Positions 1-5,826 of a DNA stretch of 5,826 bases are shown in pieces. The notes beneath the pieces are model-generated. The model saw nothing but the letters and a program-made list of their open reading frames with translations. It made no database searches and had not been told where the DNA came from. The stretch is from Devosia sp. (GTDB taxonomy: Bacteria; Pseudomonadota; Alphaproteobacteria; Rhizobiales; Devosiaceae). The translations under genes and the position numbers were made by a program. The number at the start of each line of letters is the position of its first letter. The first letter of the stretch is position 1. Where the stretch lies: contig JANXSI010000373.1 of assembly GCA_025352765.1 (NCBI GenBank), forward strand, positions 1 through 5,826. Direction: 5' to 3'.

Positions 1-616
1 CGACACGCTCATCCCCGTCTTCGATCTCGGCGGGGTGTTCGTCCATTGGGACCCCATGCTGCTGTTCCGCAAGCTCTTCGAAACCGAAGAGGAAGCGCAG
101 TGGTTTCACGACACCATCTGTACGCGCGACTGGAACCTCGAATTCGATGCGGGCCTGAGCTACGCCGAGGGCGTGGCGCGCCTCGTGACCCGGTTTCCGC
201 GCTACTGGCGCGAAATCCAGGCGTATGATGGGCGCTGGAAAGAAACGGTTGGCGCGTTCATCGATGGCACGATCGACATCCACAACGAGTTGATTGCCGC
301 CGAAGTCCCGACATTTGCGATTACCAACTTTTCGACCGAAAAGTGGATGAGCTGTCTCGGCGAATGGCCGTTCCTCGAAAAGTTCGACGGCGTGGTTGTC
401 TCCGGACTCGAGCGCCTGGTGAAGCCAGATCCGCGTCTCTATCGGCTGTTCTGCGACCGCTATTCGCTGGCGCCCAGCGAATGCGTGTTCATCGACGACA
501 GCGAGCCGAATGTGGTTTCAGCCCGCAAGTTCGGCATGCAGGCGATCCACTTCACCGGCGACACCAAGGCGCTCCGCAAGGAGCTGATCGGGCTTGGCCT
601 GCCGCTCAAGAAGTAG
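1..616 (+). CDS. HAD-superfamily hydrolase, subfamily IA (5' end cut by window edge)
   Basis: This is a probable soluble phosphatase of the haloacid dehalogenase superfamily; the substrate is unknown. The frame is open from base 2, and 204 residues are visible. Motif I reads VFDLGGVFVHWD, with the nucleophile Asp at visible residue 8 (bases 23-25). Motif II is in FAITNF (Thr 108). Motif III is the Lys of VKPDPRLY (Lys 141). Motif IV is FIDDSEPNV (Asp 165, Asp 166). A helical cap lies between motifs I and II, as in subfamily IA. The usual second Asp of DxD is Gly, as in the FDxGG/FDLGN subgroup that includes E. coli YihX, a glucose-1-phosphate phosphatase. A GTG at 35 could be mistaken for the start, but it would remove the nucleophile, so the true start is left of the window, probably by only a few codons given the family length of about 200 residues. 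The gene converges on upp, with 5 bases between the stops. Family assignment is firm; function is not. Confidence 0.9.
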   Translation, partial: DTLIPVFDLGGVFVHWDPMLLFRKLFETEEEAQWFHDTICTRDWNLEFDAGLSYAEGVARLVTRFPRYWREIQAYDGRWKETVGAFIDGTIDIHNELIAAEVPTFAITNFSTEKWMSCLGEWPFLEKFDGVVVSGLERLVKPDPRLYRLFCDRYSLAPSECVFIDDSEPNVVSARKFGMQAIHFTGDTKALRKELIGLGLPLKK

Positions 617-627
617 TCGCGCTACTT
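611..627. repeat. Short inverted repeat spanning the two convergent stop codons
   Basis: AAGTAG (611-616) and CTACTT (622-627) are perfect reverse complements around a 5-base loop TCGCG. Each arm is the final Lys codon plus TAG stop of one of the two converging genes, so the stops pair with each other. The stem is only 6 bp, is AT-rich, and is not followed by a T-run on either strand. It is therefore weak as a Rho-independent terminator. It may be a chance result of both genes ending in AAG TAG. The repeat is certain; any terminator role is speculative. Confidence 0.4.
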
Positions 628-1251
628 GGTGCCATACATGCGGTCGCCGGCATCGCCGAGGCCGGGGACGATGTAACCCTTCTCGTTGAGATGGCTGTCG
701 ATTGCGGCGGTGAACACCGGCACATCGGGGTGCGCCTCGGTGAACTTCTTGATGCCCTCTGGCGCCGCCAGCAGGCAGAGGAAGCGCAGATTGTTGGCGC
801 CGCGCCGCTTCAGATTGTCGACAGCAGCAATCGACGAATTGGCGGTTGCCAGCATCGGATCGACGACGATGATCAGCCGGTCCTCGAGGTTGGACGGCGC
901 CTTGAAATAATACTCGACGGGCTCCAGCGTTTCGTGGTCGCGGTAGATGCCGATATGGGCGACTCGCGCCGCGGGCACGAGATCGAGCATGCCGTCGAGC
1001 AGGCCGTTGCCGGCGCGCAGGATCGAGGCGAAGACCAGCTTCTTGCCCTTGATCGAGGGCGACTCCATGTGCGCCATGGGGGTTTCGATCGGGATCATCT
1101 CGAGCTCGAGATCGCGCGTCACCTCGTAGCACATCAGGTGGGCGATCTCGCGCAACAGCCGGCGGAAGCTCGCGATCGAGGTGTCCTTGTCGCGCATGAT
1201 GGTCAGCTTGTGCTGGATCATGGGGTGGCCGATGACGGAGACGGATGCCAT
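622..1251 (-). CDS. upp: Uracil phosphoribosyltransferase
   Basis: This cytosolic pyrimidine-salvage enzyme makes UMP and pyrophosphate from uracil and PRPP. The protein has 209 residues, the normal length. Family hallmarks are HPMIQHKLTIMR (9-20), CYEVTRDLEL (41-50), the FASILRAGNGLLDGM segment (74-88), the PRPP-binding loop VVDPMLATANSS (129-140) and the uracil-binding C-terminus GYIVPGLGDAGDRMYGTK (192-209). The ATG at 1251 was chosen because it gives the conserved N-terminus and follows an AGGGGG ribosome-binding stretch by 4 bases. Upstream in-frame starts, up to 1365, lie inside deoB and add 38 unrelated residues. In the PRPP loop the residue after Thr 136 is Ala where most homologues, as I recall them, have Gly (ATGGS, or ATGNSS in alphaproteobacteria). 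The gene is last in the deo cluster, 22 bases after the deoB stop, where it can recapture uracil released from deoxyuridine by DeoA. Confidence 0.97.
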   Translation of the reverse strand: MASVSVIGHPMIQHKLTIMRDKDTSIASFRRLLREIAHLMCYEVTRDLELEMIPIETPMAHMESPSIKGKKLVFASILRAGNGLLDGMLDLVPAARVAHIGIYRDHETLEPVEYYFKAPSNLEDRLIIVVDPMLATANSSIAAVDNLKRRGANNLRFLCLLAAPEGIKKFTEAHPDVPVFTAAIDSHLNEKGYIVPGLGDAGDRMYGTK

Positions 1252-1255
1252 GTGG

Positions 1256-1261
1256 CCCCCT
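1256..1261 (-). promoter_or_regulatory. Probable ribosome-binding site of upp
   Basis: On the - strand AGGGGG lies 4 bases before the upp ATG at 1251, inside the 22-base deoB-upp gap. It is an imperfect Shine-Dalgarno match with short spacing, but it supports the 1251 start over the longer frame that begins inside deoB. Confidence 0.45.
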
Positions 1262-1273
1262 GGCGCTGGTGGA

Positions 1274-2470
1274 TTACAGGAATGATCGTCCGTGTACGCC
1301 GGGCGCGAGGCCAAGCCAATGGGCAATGCTTTCGCCAATATCGGCGAAGGTGGGCCGAATGCCAACCGTGCCGGGCGTCAGCCTTGGGGAAAAGCAGAGG
1401 ATCGGGGTCTGTTCGCGGGTGTGGTCGGAGCCGGTCCAGGTCGGATCGTTGCCGTGATCGGCGGTGAGCACCAGGAGATCGTCGTCGCGCAGTTTCGCGA
1501 TCAGCTCGGGCAGGCGTGTGTCGAACGCCTCGAGCGCCTTGGCATAGCCCGGGACGTCGCGGCGATGGCCGTATTCCTGATCGAAATCGACGAAATTGGT
1601 CATGATGAAGGCGCCATCGGCGGCCATCTCGAGCGCCTCGAGCGTCCGGTCGAACAGCGCCATGTTGCCGGTCGCCTTGAGCTTATGGGTGACGCCATGG
1701 CCGGCATAGATGTCGGAGATCTTGCCGATGGCAAAGACCTGCCGTCCGGCATCCTTGTTGCGATCGAGCAGCGTCGGCGCGGGTGGCGCAATGGCGAAGT
1801 CGCGACGGTTGCCGGTGCGCTTGAAGGTCGCCGACGTCTCACCGACGAACGGCCGGGCAATGACTCGGCCGATCATCAGCGGCTTGGTGAGGGTGAAAGC
1901 TGCCTCGCAGACCTCATAGAGCCGGTCGAGCCCGAAATGCGTCTCGTGCGCCGCGATCTGGAACACCGAATCGATCGAGGTGTAGCAGATGGGCTTTTGG
2001 GTACGGATCGACTCCTCGCCCAGTTCGGCAATGATGGCGGTGCCGGAAGCGTGCTTGTTGCCGAGGATGCCGGGGAGGCCGGCATTTTCGATCAAGGTCT
2101 GGATCAGGTCGTCGGGAAAGGTCGGGATGGTCTGGGGGAAATAGCCCCAGGCGAAGGGCACCGGCACACCGGCGATCTCCCAATGGCCGGACGGGGTATC
2201 CTTGCCCTTGCTGACCTCGCGCCCGACGCCCCAGCGGCCGCCCTTGGGCTCGGCCGAGAGCCCGCGCGGCAGGCTCCCCGTCGAGAGCTTTCCGGCAGCG
2301 CCCAGACCCAAGGCGTCGAGATTGGGCAGATGCAGGTCGTAGTTCGCGGCGATGTGGCCGAGGGTATCGGCGCCCACGTCGGAATGGCCATGGCCGTCGC
2401 CATAGTCCCTGGCGTCGGGCGCGCCGCCGATGCCGAAGCTGTCGAGGATGCAGAGAATTGCACGGGGCAT
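1274..2470 (-). CDS. deoB: Phosphopentomutase
   Basis: DeoB interconverts (deoxy)ribose-1-phosphate and (deoxy)ribose-5-phosphate, linking nucleoside phosphorolysis to central carbon metabolism. It is a cytosolic dimetal (usually Mn) enzyme of the alkaline phosphatase superfamily. The protein has 398 residues; E. coli DeoB has about 407. It opens with MPRAILCILDSFGIGGAPDA (metal ligand Asp 10). The phosphorylated residue should be Ser 94 in KDTPSGHWEIAG, as in E. coli. The C-terminal metal site is complete, with ligand spacings matching those I recall for the Bacillus cereus enzyme: Asp 297 and His 302 in FDQEYGHRRD, Asp 338 and His 339 in TADHGNDPTWTG, and His 350 in SDHTRE. A small His/Gly insertion (GDGHGHSD, about 24-31) precedes the DVGADTLGHI motif. 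The ATG shares its A with the deoA stop (TGATG), so translation is probably coupled. A GGAGA ribosome-binding site lies 7 bases upstream. The TAA stop is at 1274-1276. Confidence 0.97.
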   Translation of the reverse strand: MPRAILCILDSFGIGGAPDARDYGDGHGHSDVGADTLGHIAANYDLHLPNLDALGLGAAGKLSTGSLPRGLSAEPKGGRWGVGREVSKGKDTPSGHWEIAGVPVPFAWGYFPQTIPTFPDDLIQTLIENAGLPGILGNKHASGTAIIAELGEESIRTQKPICYTSIDSVFQIAAHETHFGLDRLYEVCEAAFTLTKPLMIGRVIARPFVGETSATFKRTGNRRDFAIAPPAPTLLDRNKDAGRQVFAIGKISDIYAGHGVTHKLKATGNMALFDRTLEALEMAADGAFIMTNFVDFDQEYGHRRDVPGYAKALEAFDTRLPELIAKLRDDDLLVLTADHGNDPTWTGSDHTREQTPILCFSPRLTPGTVGIRPTFADIGESIAHWLGLAPGVHGRSFL

Positions 2471-3789
2471 CAGGGTGTCTCCACGGGGTCGACGCGCTCC
2501 GCGATGAGCGGATGGCTCGGCCCAGCTTCGCCGAGGTGATAGGCAGCCATCAGCCGCGCGGTTGCGTCGGCGGCCGAGGCCTCATCGCGAGCATGGAGCC
2601 GCGCCAGCGGGGTTTTCGTGTCAACGCGAGCCCCGAGACCGAGCAGACGGTCGAAGCCGACCGCGTGATCAATGCTATCGGTCGGCATCCGTCGCCCGCC
2701 GCCGAGCGCCACGACGCCCATGCCGACGCCGCGGGTATCGATAGACGCGATCGTCCCCTCGCCGGGCGCGAACACGTCACGGATGATCGGGGCCTTGGCC
2801 AGATGCTGGTCCATGTGCTCGACGAAGTCCGCAGGGCCACCCAAGGCCGCCACCATCATCGAGAACCGCTCGGTGGCCGTGCCGCTCGACAGGGCCCTCT
2901 CGCAGGCCTGTCGCGCGTCGCCGACAAAGCCCGACAGCTCGAGTGCGGCCGCCGACAGCGCCAGCGTCACCTCGAGCAATCGCGGGTCGCGGTGCGCGCC
3001 GGTGAGGAACTCCACGGCGTTGCGGATTTCAAGGCCGTTGCCGGCGGCGCTCGCCAGCGGCTCGTTCATATCGGTGATGAGCGCCGCGGTCCTCGTGCCG
3101 GCGCCGTTGGCGACGTCGACGAGGCTGCGCGCAAGGTCCCGCGAGCGGTCGAGGGTCGGCATGAAGGCACCCGAGCCGGTCTTGACGTCGAGGATCAGCG
3201 CGCCGAGGCCGGCTGCGAGCTTCTTGGACAGGATCGACGCGGTGATCAACGAGACGTTCTCCACCGTGCCGGTCACATCGCGGATTGAGTAGAGAATCTT
3301 GTCGGCGGGCGCGAGATCGGCGGTCTGTCCGATGATGGCGCAGCCCACCTCCCTCACCGCCTTGCGAAAGAGGGCGTTGTCGGGCTGCGTGGTGTAGCCG
3401 GGAATGGCATCGAACTTGTCGAGCGTGCCGCCCGTATGGCCGAGGCCACGGCCGGAGATCATCGGTACGTAGACGCCGCATGCGGCGAGGATCGGCGCCA
3501 GCATCAGGGAGACATTGTCGCCGACGCCGCCAGTCGAATGCTTGTCGACGATGGCACCATCGAGTTCGGACCAGTCGAGTACCGTTCCAGAATCGCGCAT
3601 TGCCTCGGTCAGAGCGACACGCTCGGTGAGTGTCATGTCGCGAAAGAACACCGCCATGGCGAAAGCCGCCGCCTGCGCATGGCTGACCGATCCGTCGGTC
3701 AGGCCGGCAATGAATTGCGTTATCTCACCGCGCGTCAGCACCTCGCCGTCGCGCTTGTGGATGATCACTTCCTGCGGGAGGAACACCAT
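2470..3789 (-). CDS. deoA: Thymidine phosphorylase
   Basis: DeoA cleaves thymidine, and usually deoxyuridine, with phosphate to give the free base and 2-deoxyribose-1-phosphate in the cytosol. The protein has 439 residues; E. coli DeoA has 440. The start MVFLPQEVIIHKRDG matches the family N-terminus. The phosphate-binding loop KHSTGGVGDNVS is at 83-94. The pyrimidine-phosphorylase signature SGRGLGHTGGTLDKFD (112-127) ends in Asp where the classical pattern has Glu. Likely catalytic and base-binding residues are His 84, Arg 170 (YSIRDVTGTVE), Ser 185 and Lys 189 (ITASILSKK). The C-terminal domain includes GEGTIASIDTRGVGMGVVALGGGRR (about 343-367). The ATG at 3789 lies 6 bases after the TAA of the aldehyde dehydrogenase gene. 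There is no strong Shine-Dalgarno; a GGGG ends 11 bases upstream, so coupling to the upstream gene is likely. The gene overlaps deoB by one base. Type II thymidine phosphorylases (about 500 residues, AMP phosphorylase-like) are excluded by length and N-terminus. Confidence 0.97.
   Translation of the reverse strand: MVFLPQEVIIHKRDGEVLTRGEITQFIAGLTDGSVSHAQAAAFAMAVFFRDMTLTERVALTEAMRDSGTVLDWSELDGAIVDKHSTGGVGDNVSLMLAPILAACGVYVPMISGRGLGHTGGTLDKFDAIPGYTTQPDNALFRKAVREVGCAIIGQTADLAPADKILYSIRDVTGTVENVSLITASILSKKLAAGLGALILDVKTGSGAFMPTLDRSRDLARSLVDVANGAGTRTAALITDMNEPLASAAGNGLEIRNAVEFLTGAHRDPRLLEVTLALSAAALELSGFVGDARQACERALSSGTATERFSMMVAALGGPADFVEHMDQHLAKAPIIRDVFAPGEGTIASIDTRGVGMGVVALGGGRRMPTDSIDHAVGFDRLLGLGARVDTKTPLARLHARDEASAADATARLMAAYHLGEAGPSHPLIAERVDPVETP
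2478..2482 (-). promoter_or_regulatory. Ribosome-binding site of deoB, inside the deoA 3' end
   Basis: GGAGA on the - strand lies 7 bases before the deoB ATG at 2470, within the last codons of deoA. Together with the overlapping TGATG stop-start junction it fixes the deoB start and indicates translational coupling. Confidence 0.6.
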
Positions 3790-3795
3790 CAGAGA

Positions 3796-5826
3796 TTACG
3801 CCCCATAGGGCACCCAGACGTTTTTCACCTGCGTGGCGCGGCGGAGGAAATAGTCGCCTTCGAAGCGCCTGTCGCTGAGGTCGTAGTAGAGCCCCCGCGA
3901 TGTCCAGGTCTGCTTCAGGTTGCCGATGGAGGCCTTCTCGACCATCGTCGAGGTTGCCGCATCGCCGGCGAACCAGATGGCATCGACGCCGTCGTGCTCG
4001 GCAAGGGTCTTGGCGAGGCTCGCCGACGGCCCGGTGACGATATTGATGACGCCCGAGGGAACGTCGGAGGTCTCAATCACCTGGTAGAGATCGGTAACCG
4101 AAAGCGGCGCGGACTCCGAAGGCACCAGCACCACCGGATTGCCCATGGCCAGGGCTGGCGCGATCAGCGCGATGGAGCCGAGAAGCGGTCGCGACGGGGG
4201 CGCGACGATCGCTAGCACGCCGATGGCTTCCACCATGGCGATGGCGATGGTGCGGCTCGGCGGGTTGTGCACGGCGCCATCGTATTTGTCGGCCCAGCCG
4301 GCAAAGGCGAACAGCCGCTCGACCGAGGCCGCCACTTCCTTTTGCGCCGAGGCAAGGCTCTCACCGGTCTGCGCGCGGATGCGGCGGGCGAACTCTTCAG
4401 AGCGATATTCTAGATTCTCGCCGAGGAAGTAGAGGATCTGGGCCCGGGCATGGGCGGCCGTGGTGCTCCAGCCGAGCGCACCGCGCGCCGCCTCGACGGC
4501 ATTGCGGATGTCTTTGCGGTTGCCGTCGCCGACTTCGCCGACGACCGCCCCGCCGGCGCCGATCACCGGGCGGGAGTAGCCCGAATCCGGTCGGGCCTGC
4601 TTGCCGCCGATATACATCTTGGCCGTCTGGTCGATGCCGTCGTGACCATCGAGCGCGACGGCCTTCTCGACGGCTTTGGGAGCGGCGAACGGCTTCAGCG
4701 TCTTCTCCCAACTGGGTTTCAGATAGGCGCCCATGCCTTCCTTGCCGCCCTCGCGGCCGAAGCCGGATTCCTTGTAGCCACCGAAGCCGACCGCGGCGTC
4801 GAAATTGTTGGTGCCGTTGATCCAGACGACTCCGGCCTTGAGTTTTGGGGCGATATCGAGGGCGAGGTTGATGTTCTCGCTCCAGATGGTTGCAGCGAGC
4901 CCATACTTGGTGTTGTTGGCGAGCGCCACTGCCTCTTCGGGCGTGCGGAAGCTCATCGCCACCAGCACGGGCCCGAAGATTTCCTCGGTGACTACGGCAT
5001 TGGCCGGCGAGACATGGGTGAACAGCGCCGGCTTCATGAAGCAGCCGCCCTTGGGCATATCGAGGTCGGGCTCGTAGAGGTGGCCGCCTTCGGCGACGCC
5101 CTGCTTGACCAGATTGCGTACGCGCTCGACCTGAACCTGTGCCACTAGCGCGCCGATGTCGACGGCCTTGTCGAGCGGATCGCCGACACGCAGCGTCGCC
5201 ATGCGCTTCTTGAGCTTCTCGATAAAACGTTCTTCTATCGATTCCTGCACGAGGAGGCGCGAGCCGGCGCAGCAGACCTGCCCCTGGTTGAACCAGATGG
5301 CATCGACCAGACCCTCGATGGCGCTGTCGATGTCGGCATCGTCGAAGACGATGTAGGGGGATTTGCCGCCGAGCTCGAGGCTCAGCCCCTTGCCAGTCCC
5401 GGCGGTGGCGGCGCGGATGAGTTTGCCGACCTCAGTCGAGCCGGTGAAGGCGATCTTGTCCACGTCGTCGTGATCGACCAGCGCCTTGCCGGTCGGGCCC
5501 TCGCCGGTGATGATGTTGACGACGCCCGGCGGCAATTTTGCCTTCTCGACGATTTCAGCAAACAACAGCGCGGTCAGCGACGTGAACTCGGCCGGTTTCA
5601 ATACCACGGTGTTGCCGGCGGCGAGCGCCGGGGCGATCTTCCAGGCCAGCATCAGCAGCGGGAAATTCCACGGAATAATCTGGCCGCAGACCCCATAGGG
5701 GGCCATGCCGGGGAACTCGCGTTCGAGATGCTGAGCCCAGCCGGCGTGATGGTAGAAGTGCCGCGCCACCAGCGGAATATCGATGTCGCGGCTCTCGCGG
5801 ATCGGCTTGCCGTTGTCGAGGCTTTC
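3796..5826 (-). CDS. Two-unit aldehyde dehydrogenase, ALDH16-like (5' end cut by window edge)
   Basis: This is an NAD(P)-dependent aldehyde dehydrogenase that oxidises an aldehyde to its acid; in this operon acetaldehyde from deoxyribose-5-phosphate cleavage is the likely substrate (inference). 676 residues are visible. The frame stays open to the right edge with ESLDNGKPIRES, a normal internal ALDH segment, so roughly 100-130 N-terminal residues are missing and the full length is near 780-800. The GTG at 5769 is internal. Unit 1 (visible residues 1 to about 370) is intact: Asn 54 in PWNFP, the Rossmann motif FTGSTEVG (about 127-134), catalytic Glu 151 in LELGGKSP, nucleophile Cys 185 in NQGQVCCAGSR (codon 5272-5274), and Glu 282 and Phe 284 in EEIFGP. 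Unit 2 (about 400-676) repeats the Rossmann part but has no Cys at all, and it passes straight from the LELGG position (WTSRG) to the C-terminal strand QVKNVWVPYG. This matches ALDH16, in which a catalytic ALDH carries a C-terminal Rossmann domain and a beta-flap. The gene is first of the visible operon, 6 bases before deoA. The family is confident, the substrate less so. Confidence 0.93.
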   Translation of the reverse strand, partial: ESLDNGKPIRESRDIDIPLVARHFYHHAGWAQHLEREFPGMAPYGVCGQIIPWNFPLLMLAWKIAPALAAGNTVVLKPAEFTSLTALLFAEIVEKAKLPPGVVNIITGEGPTGKALVDHDDVDKIAFTGSTEVGKLIRAATAGTGKGLSLELGGKSPYIVFDDADIDSAIEGLVDAIWFNQGQVCCAGSRLLVQESIEERFIEKLKKRMATLRVGDPLDKAVDIGALVAQVQVERVRNLVKQGVAEGGHLYEPDLDMPKGGCFMKPALFTHVSPANAVVTEEIFGPVLVAMSFRTPEEAVALANNTKYGLAATIWSENINLALDIAPKLKAGVVWINGTNNFDAAVGFGGYKESGFGREGGKEGMGAYLKPSWEKTLKPFAAPKAVEKAVALDGHDGIDQTAKMYIGGKQARPDSGYSRPVIGAGGAVVGEVGDGNRKDIRNAVEAARGALGWSTTAAHARAQILYFLGENLEYRSEEFARRIRAQTGESLASAQKEVAASVERLFAFAGWADKYDGAVHNPPSRTIAIAMVEAIGVLAIVAPPSRPLLGSIALIAPALAMGNPVVLVPSESAPLSVTDLYQVIETSDVPSGVINIVTGPSASLAKTLAEHDGVDAIWFAGDAATSTMVEKASIGNLKQTWTSRGLYYDLSDRRFEGDYFLRRATQVKNVWVPYGA
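3922..4221 (-). other. Pseudo-ALDH Rossmann segment (second copy within the aldehyde dehydrogenase)
   Basis: This segment, starting GVLAIVAPPSRPLLG, aligns over about 100 residues with the segment of unit 1 at 5398-5694, starting GVCGQIIPWNFPLLM. Identity is roughly 40 percent by hand count with one single-residue gap. Shared blocks include IAPALA-GN-VVL-P-E and GV-NI-TG. Functional residues are replaced: PWNFP becomes PPSRP (loss of the oxyanion Asn), LKPAE becomes LVPSE (loss of the NAD-ribose-binding Lys), and FTGSTEVG becomes FAGDAATS. It is an ancient internal duplication, kept as a structural rather than a catalytic unit. Confidence 0.8.

Noticed and set aside
571..584. Hairpin GCTCC-GCAA-GGAGC as a possible terminator
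   Set aside because: It is a 5-bp stem inside the HAD coding region with no T-run on either strand. The bases are explained by the coding sequence.
1252..1365. 38-residue N-terminal extension of Upp starting at 1365
   Set aside because: The extension is out-of-frame deoB sequence with no Upp similarity. The ATG at 1251 has a ribosome-binding stretch and gives the canonical 209-residue protein.
343..1467. Long + strand open frame of 374 codons across the HAD 3' end and upp
   Set aside because: It is Arg/Gly/His-rich with no recognisable domain and lies out of frame over two well-supported genes. Such shadows are expected in GC-rich DNA.
1292..2539. Long + strand open frame of 415 codons opposite deoB
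   Set aside because: It is almost entirely antisense to deoB, whose catalytic and metal residues are all intact. The composition is low-complexity (Gly, Ala, Glu, Arg) and no family is recognisable.
2458..4215. + strand open frames opposite deoA and the end of the aldehyde dehydrogenase (2458-3288, 2672-3292, 3436-4215)
   Set aside because: They are antisense shadows of strongly conserved - strand genes with no domain signatures.
3796..4700. A degraded separate ALDH pseudogene fused by stop loss
   Set aside because: The frame is uninterrupted, the Rossmann core is well kept, and the missing catalytic domain matches the known ALDH16 architecture, so recent decay is not supported.
4450..5148. 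+ strand open frame of 232 codons opposite the aldehyde dehydrogenase
   Set aside because: It lies wholly inside the conserved ALDH gene on the other strand, and its sequence matches no family I know.
3796..5769. Aldehyde dehydrogenase starting at GTG 5769
   Set aside because: The same frame continues upstream to the window edge with conserved ALDH sequence (ESLDNGKP), so 5769 is an internal Val codon.

Overview
The window is GC-rich, densely packed chromosomal DNA. It looks alphaproteobacterial, most likely order Hyphomicrobiales (Rhizobiales). This placement rests on recalled family resemblance: the uracil phosphoribosyltransferase has the alphaproteobacterial style of sequence (N-S-S after the PRPP-loop Thr, a C-terminus ending in YGTK), the deo genes are packed tightly, and a two-domain aldehyde dehydrogenase sits beside them. 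No database search was possible, so the genus is left open.

Layout, left to right: a HAD-family hydrolase on the + strand, cut by the left edge (1-616). It converges on four genes that all read on the - strand, from the right edge toward the left: a large aldehyde dehydrogenase cut by the right edge (3796-5826), then deoA thymidine phosphorylase (2470-3789), deoB phosphopentomutase (1274-2470) and upp uracil phosphoribosyltransferase (622-1251). Gaps within the - strand run are 6 bases, a 1-base overlap and 22 bases. This is almost certainly one transcript whose promoter lies beyond the right edge. No intergenic stretch longer than 22 bases exists, and I see no RNA gene, mobile element, CRISPR array or origin.

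The - strand genes form most of a deoxyribonucleoside salvage and catabolism route. DeoA releases a pyrimidine base and 2-deoxyribose-1-phosphate, and DeoB converts the latter to deoxyribose-5-phosphate. DeoC, not in the window, would split that into glyceraldehyde-3-phosphate and acetaldehyde. The aldehyde dehydrogenase plausibly oxidises the acetaldehyde to acetate, and Upp returns freed uracil to UMP.

The most interesting item is the aldehyde dehydrogenase. It has an intact catalytic ALDH unit followed by a second ALDH-like unit that keeps the Rossmann part but has lost the catalytic cysteine, the catalytic glutamate and the whole catalytic domain. This is the architecture of the ALDH16 family. 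It is uncommon and its physiological substrate is poorly known, but the family itself has been described. The rest of the window is conventional.
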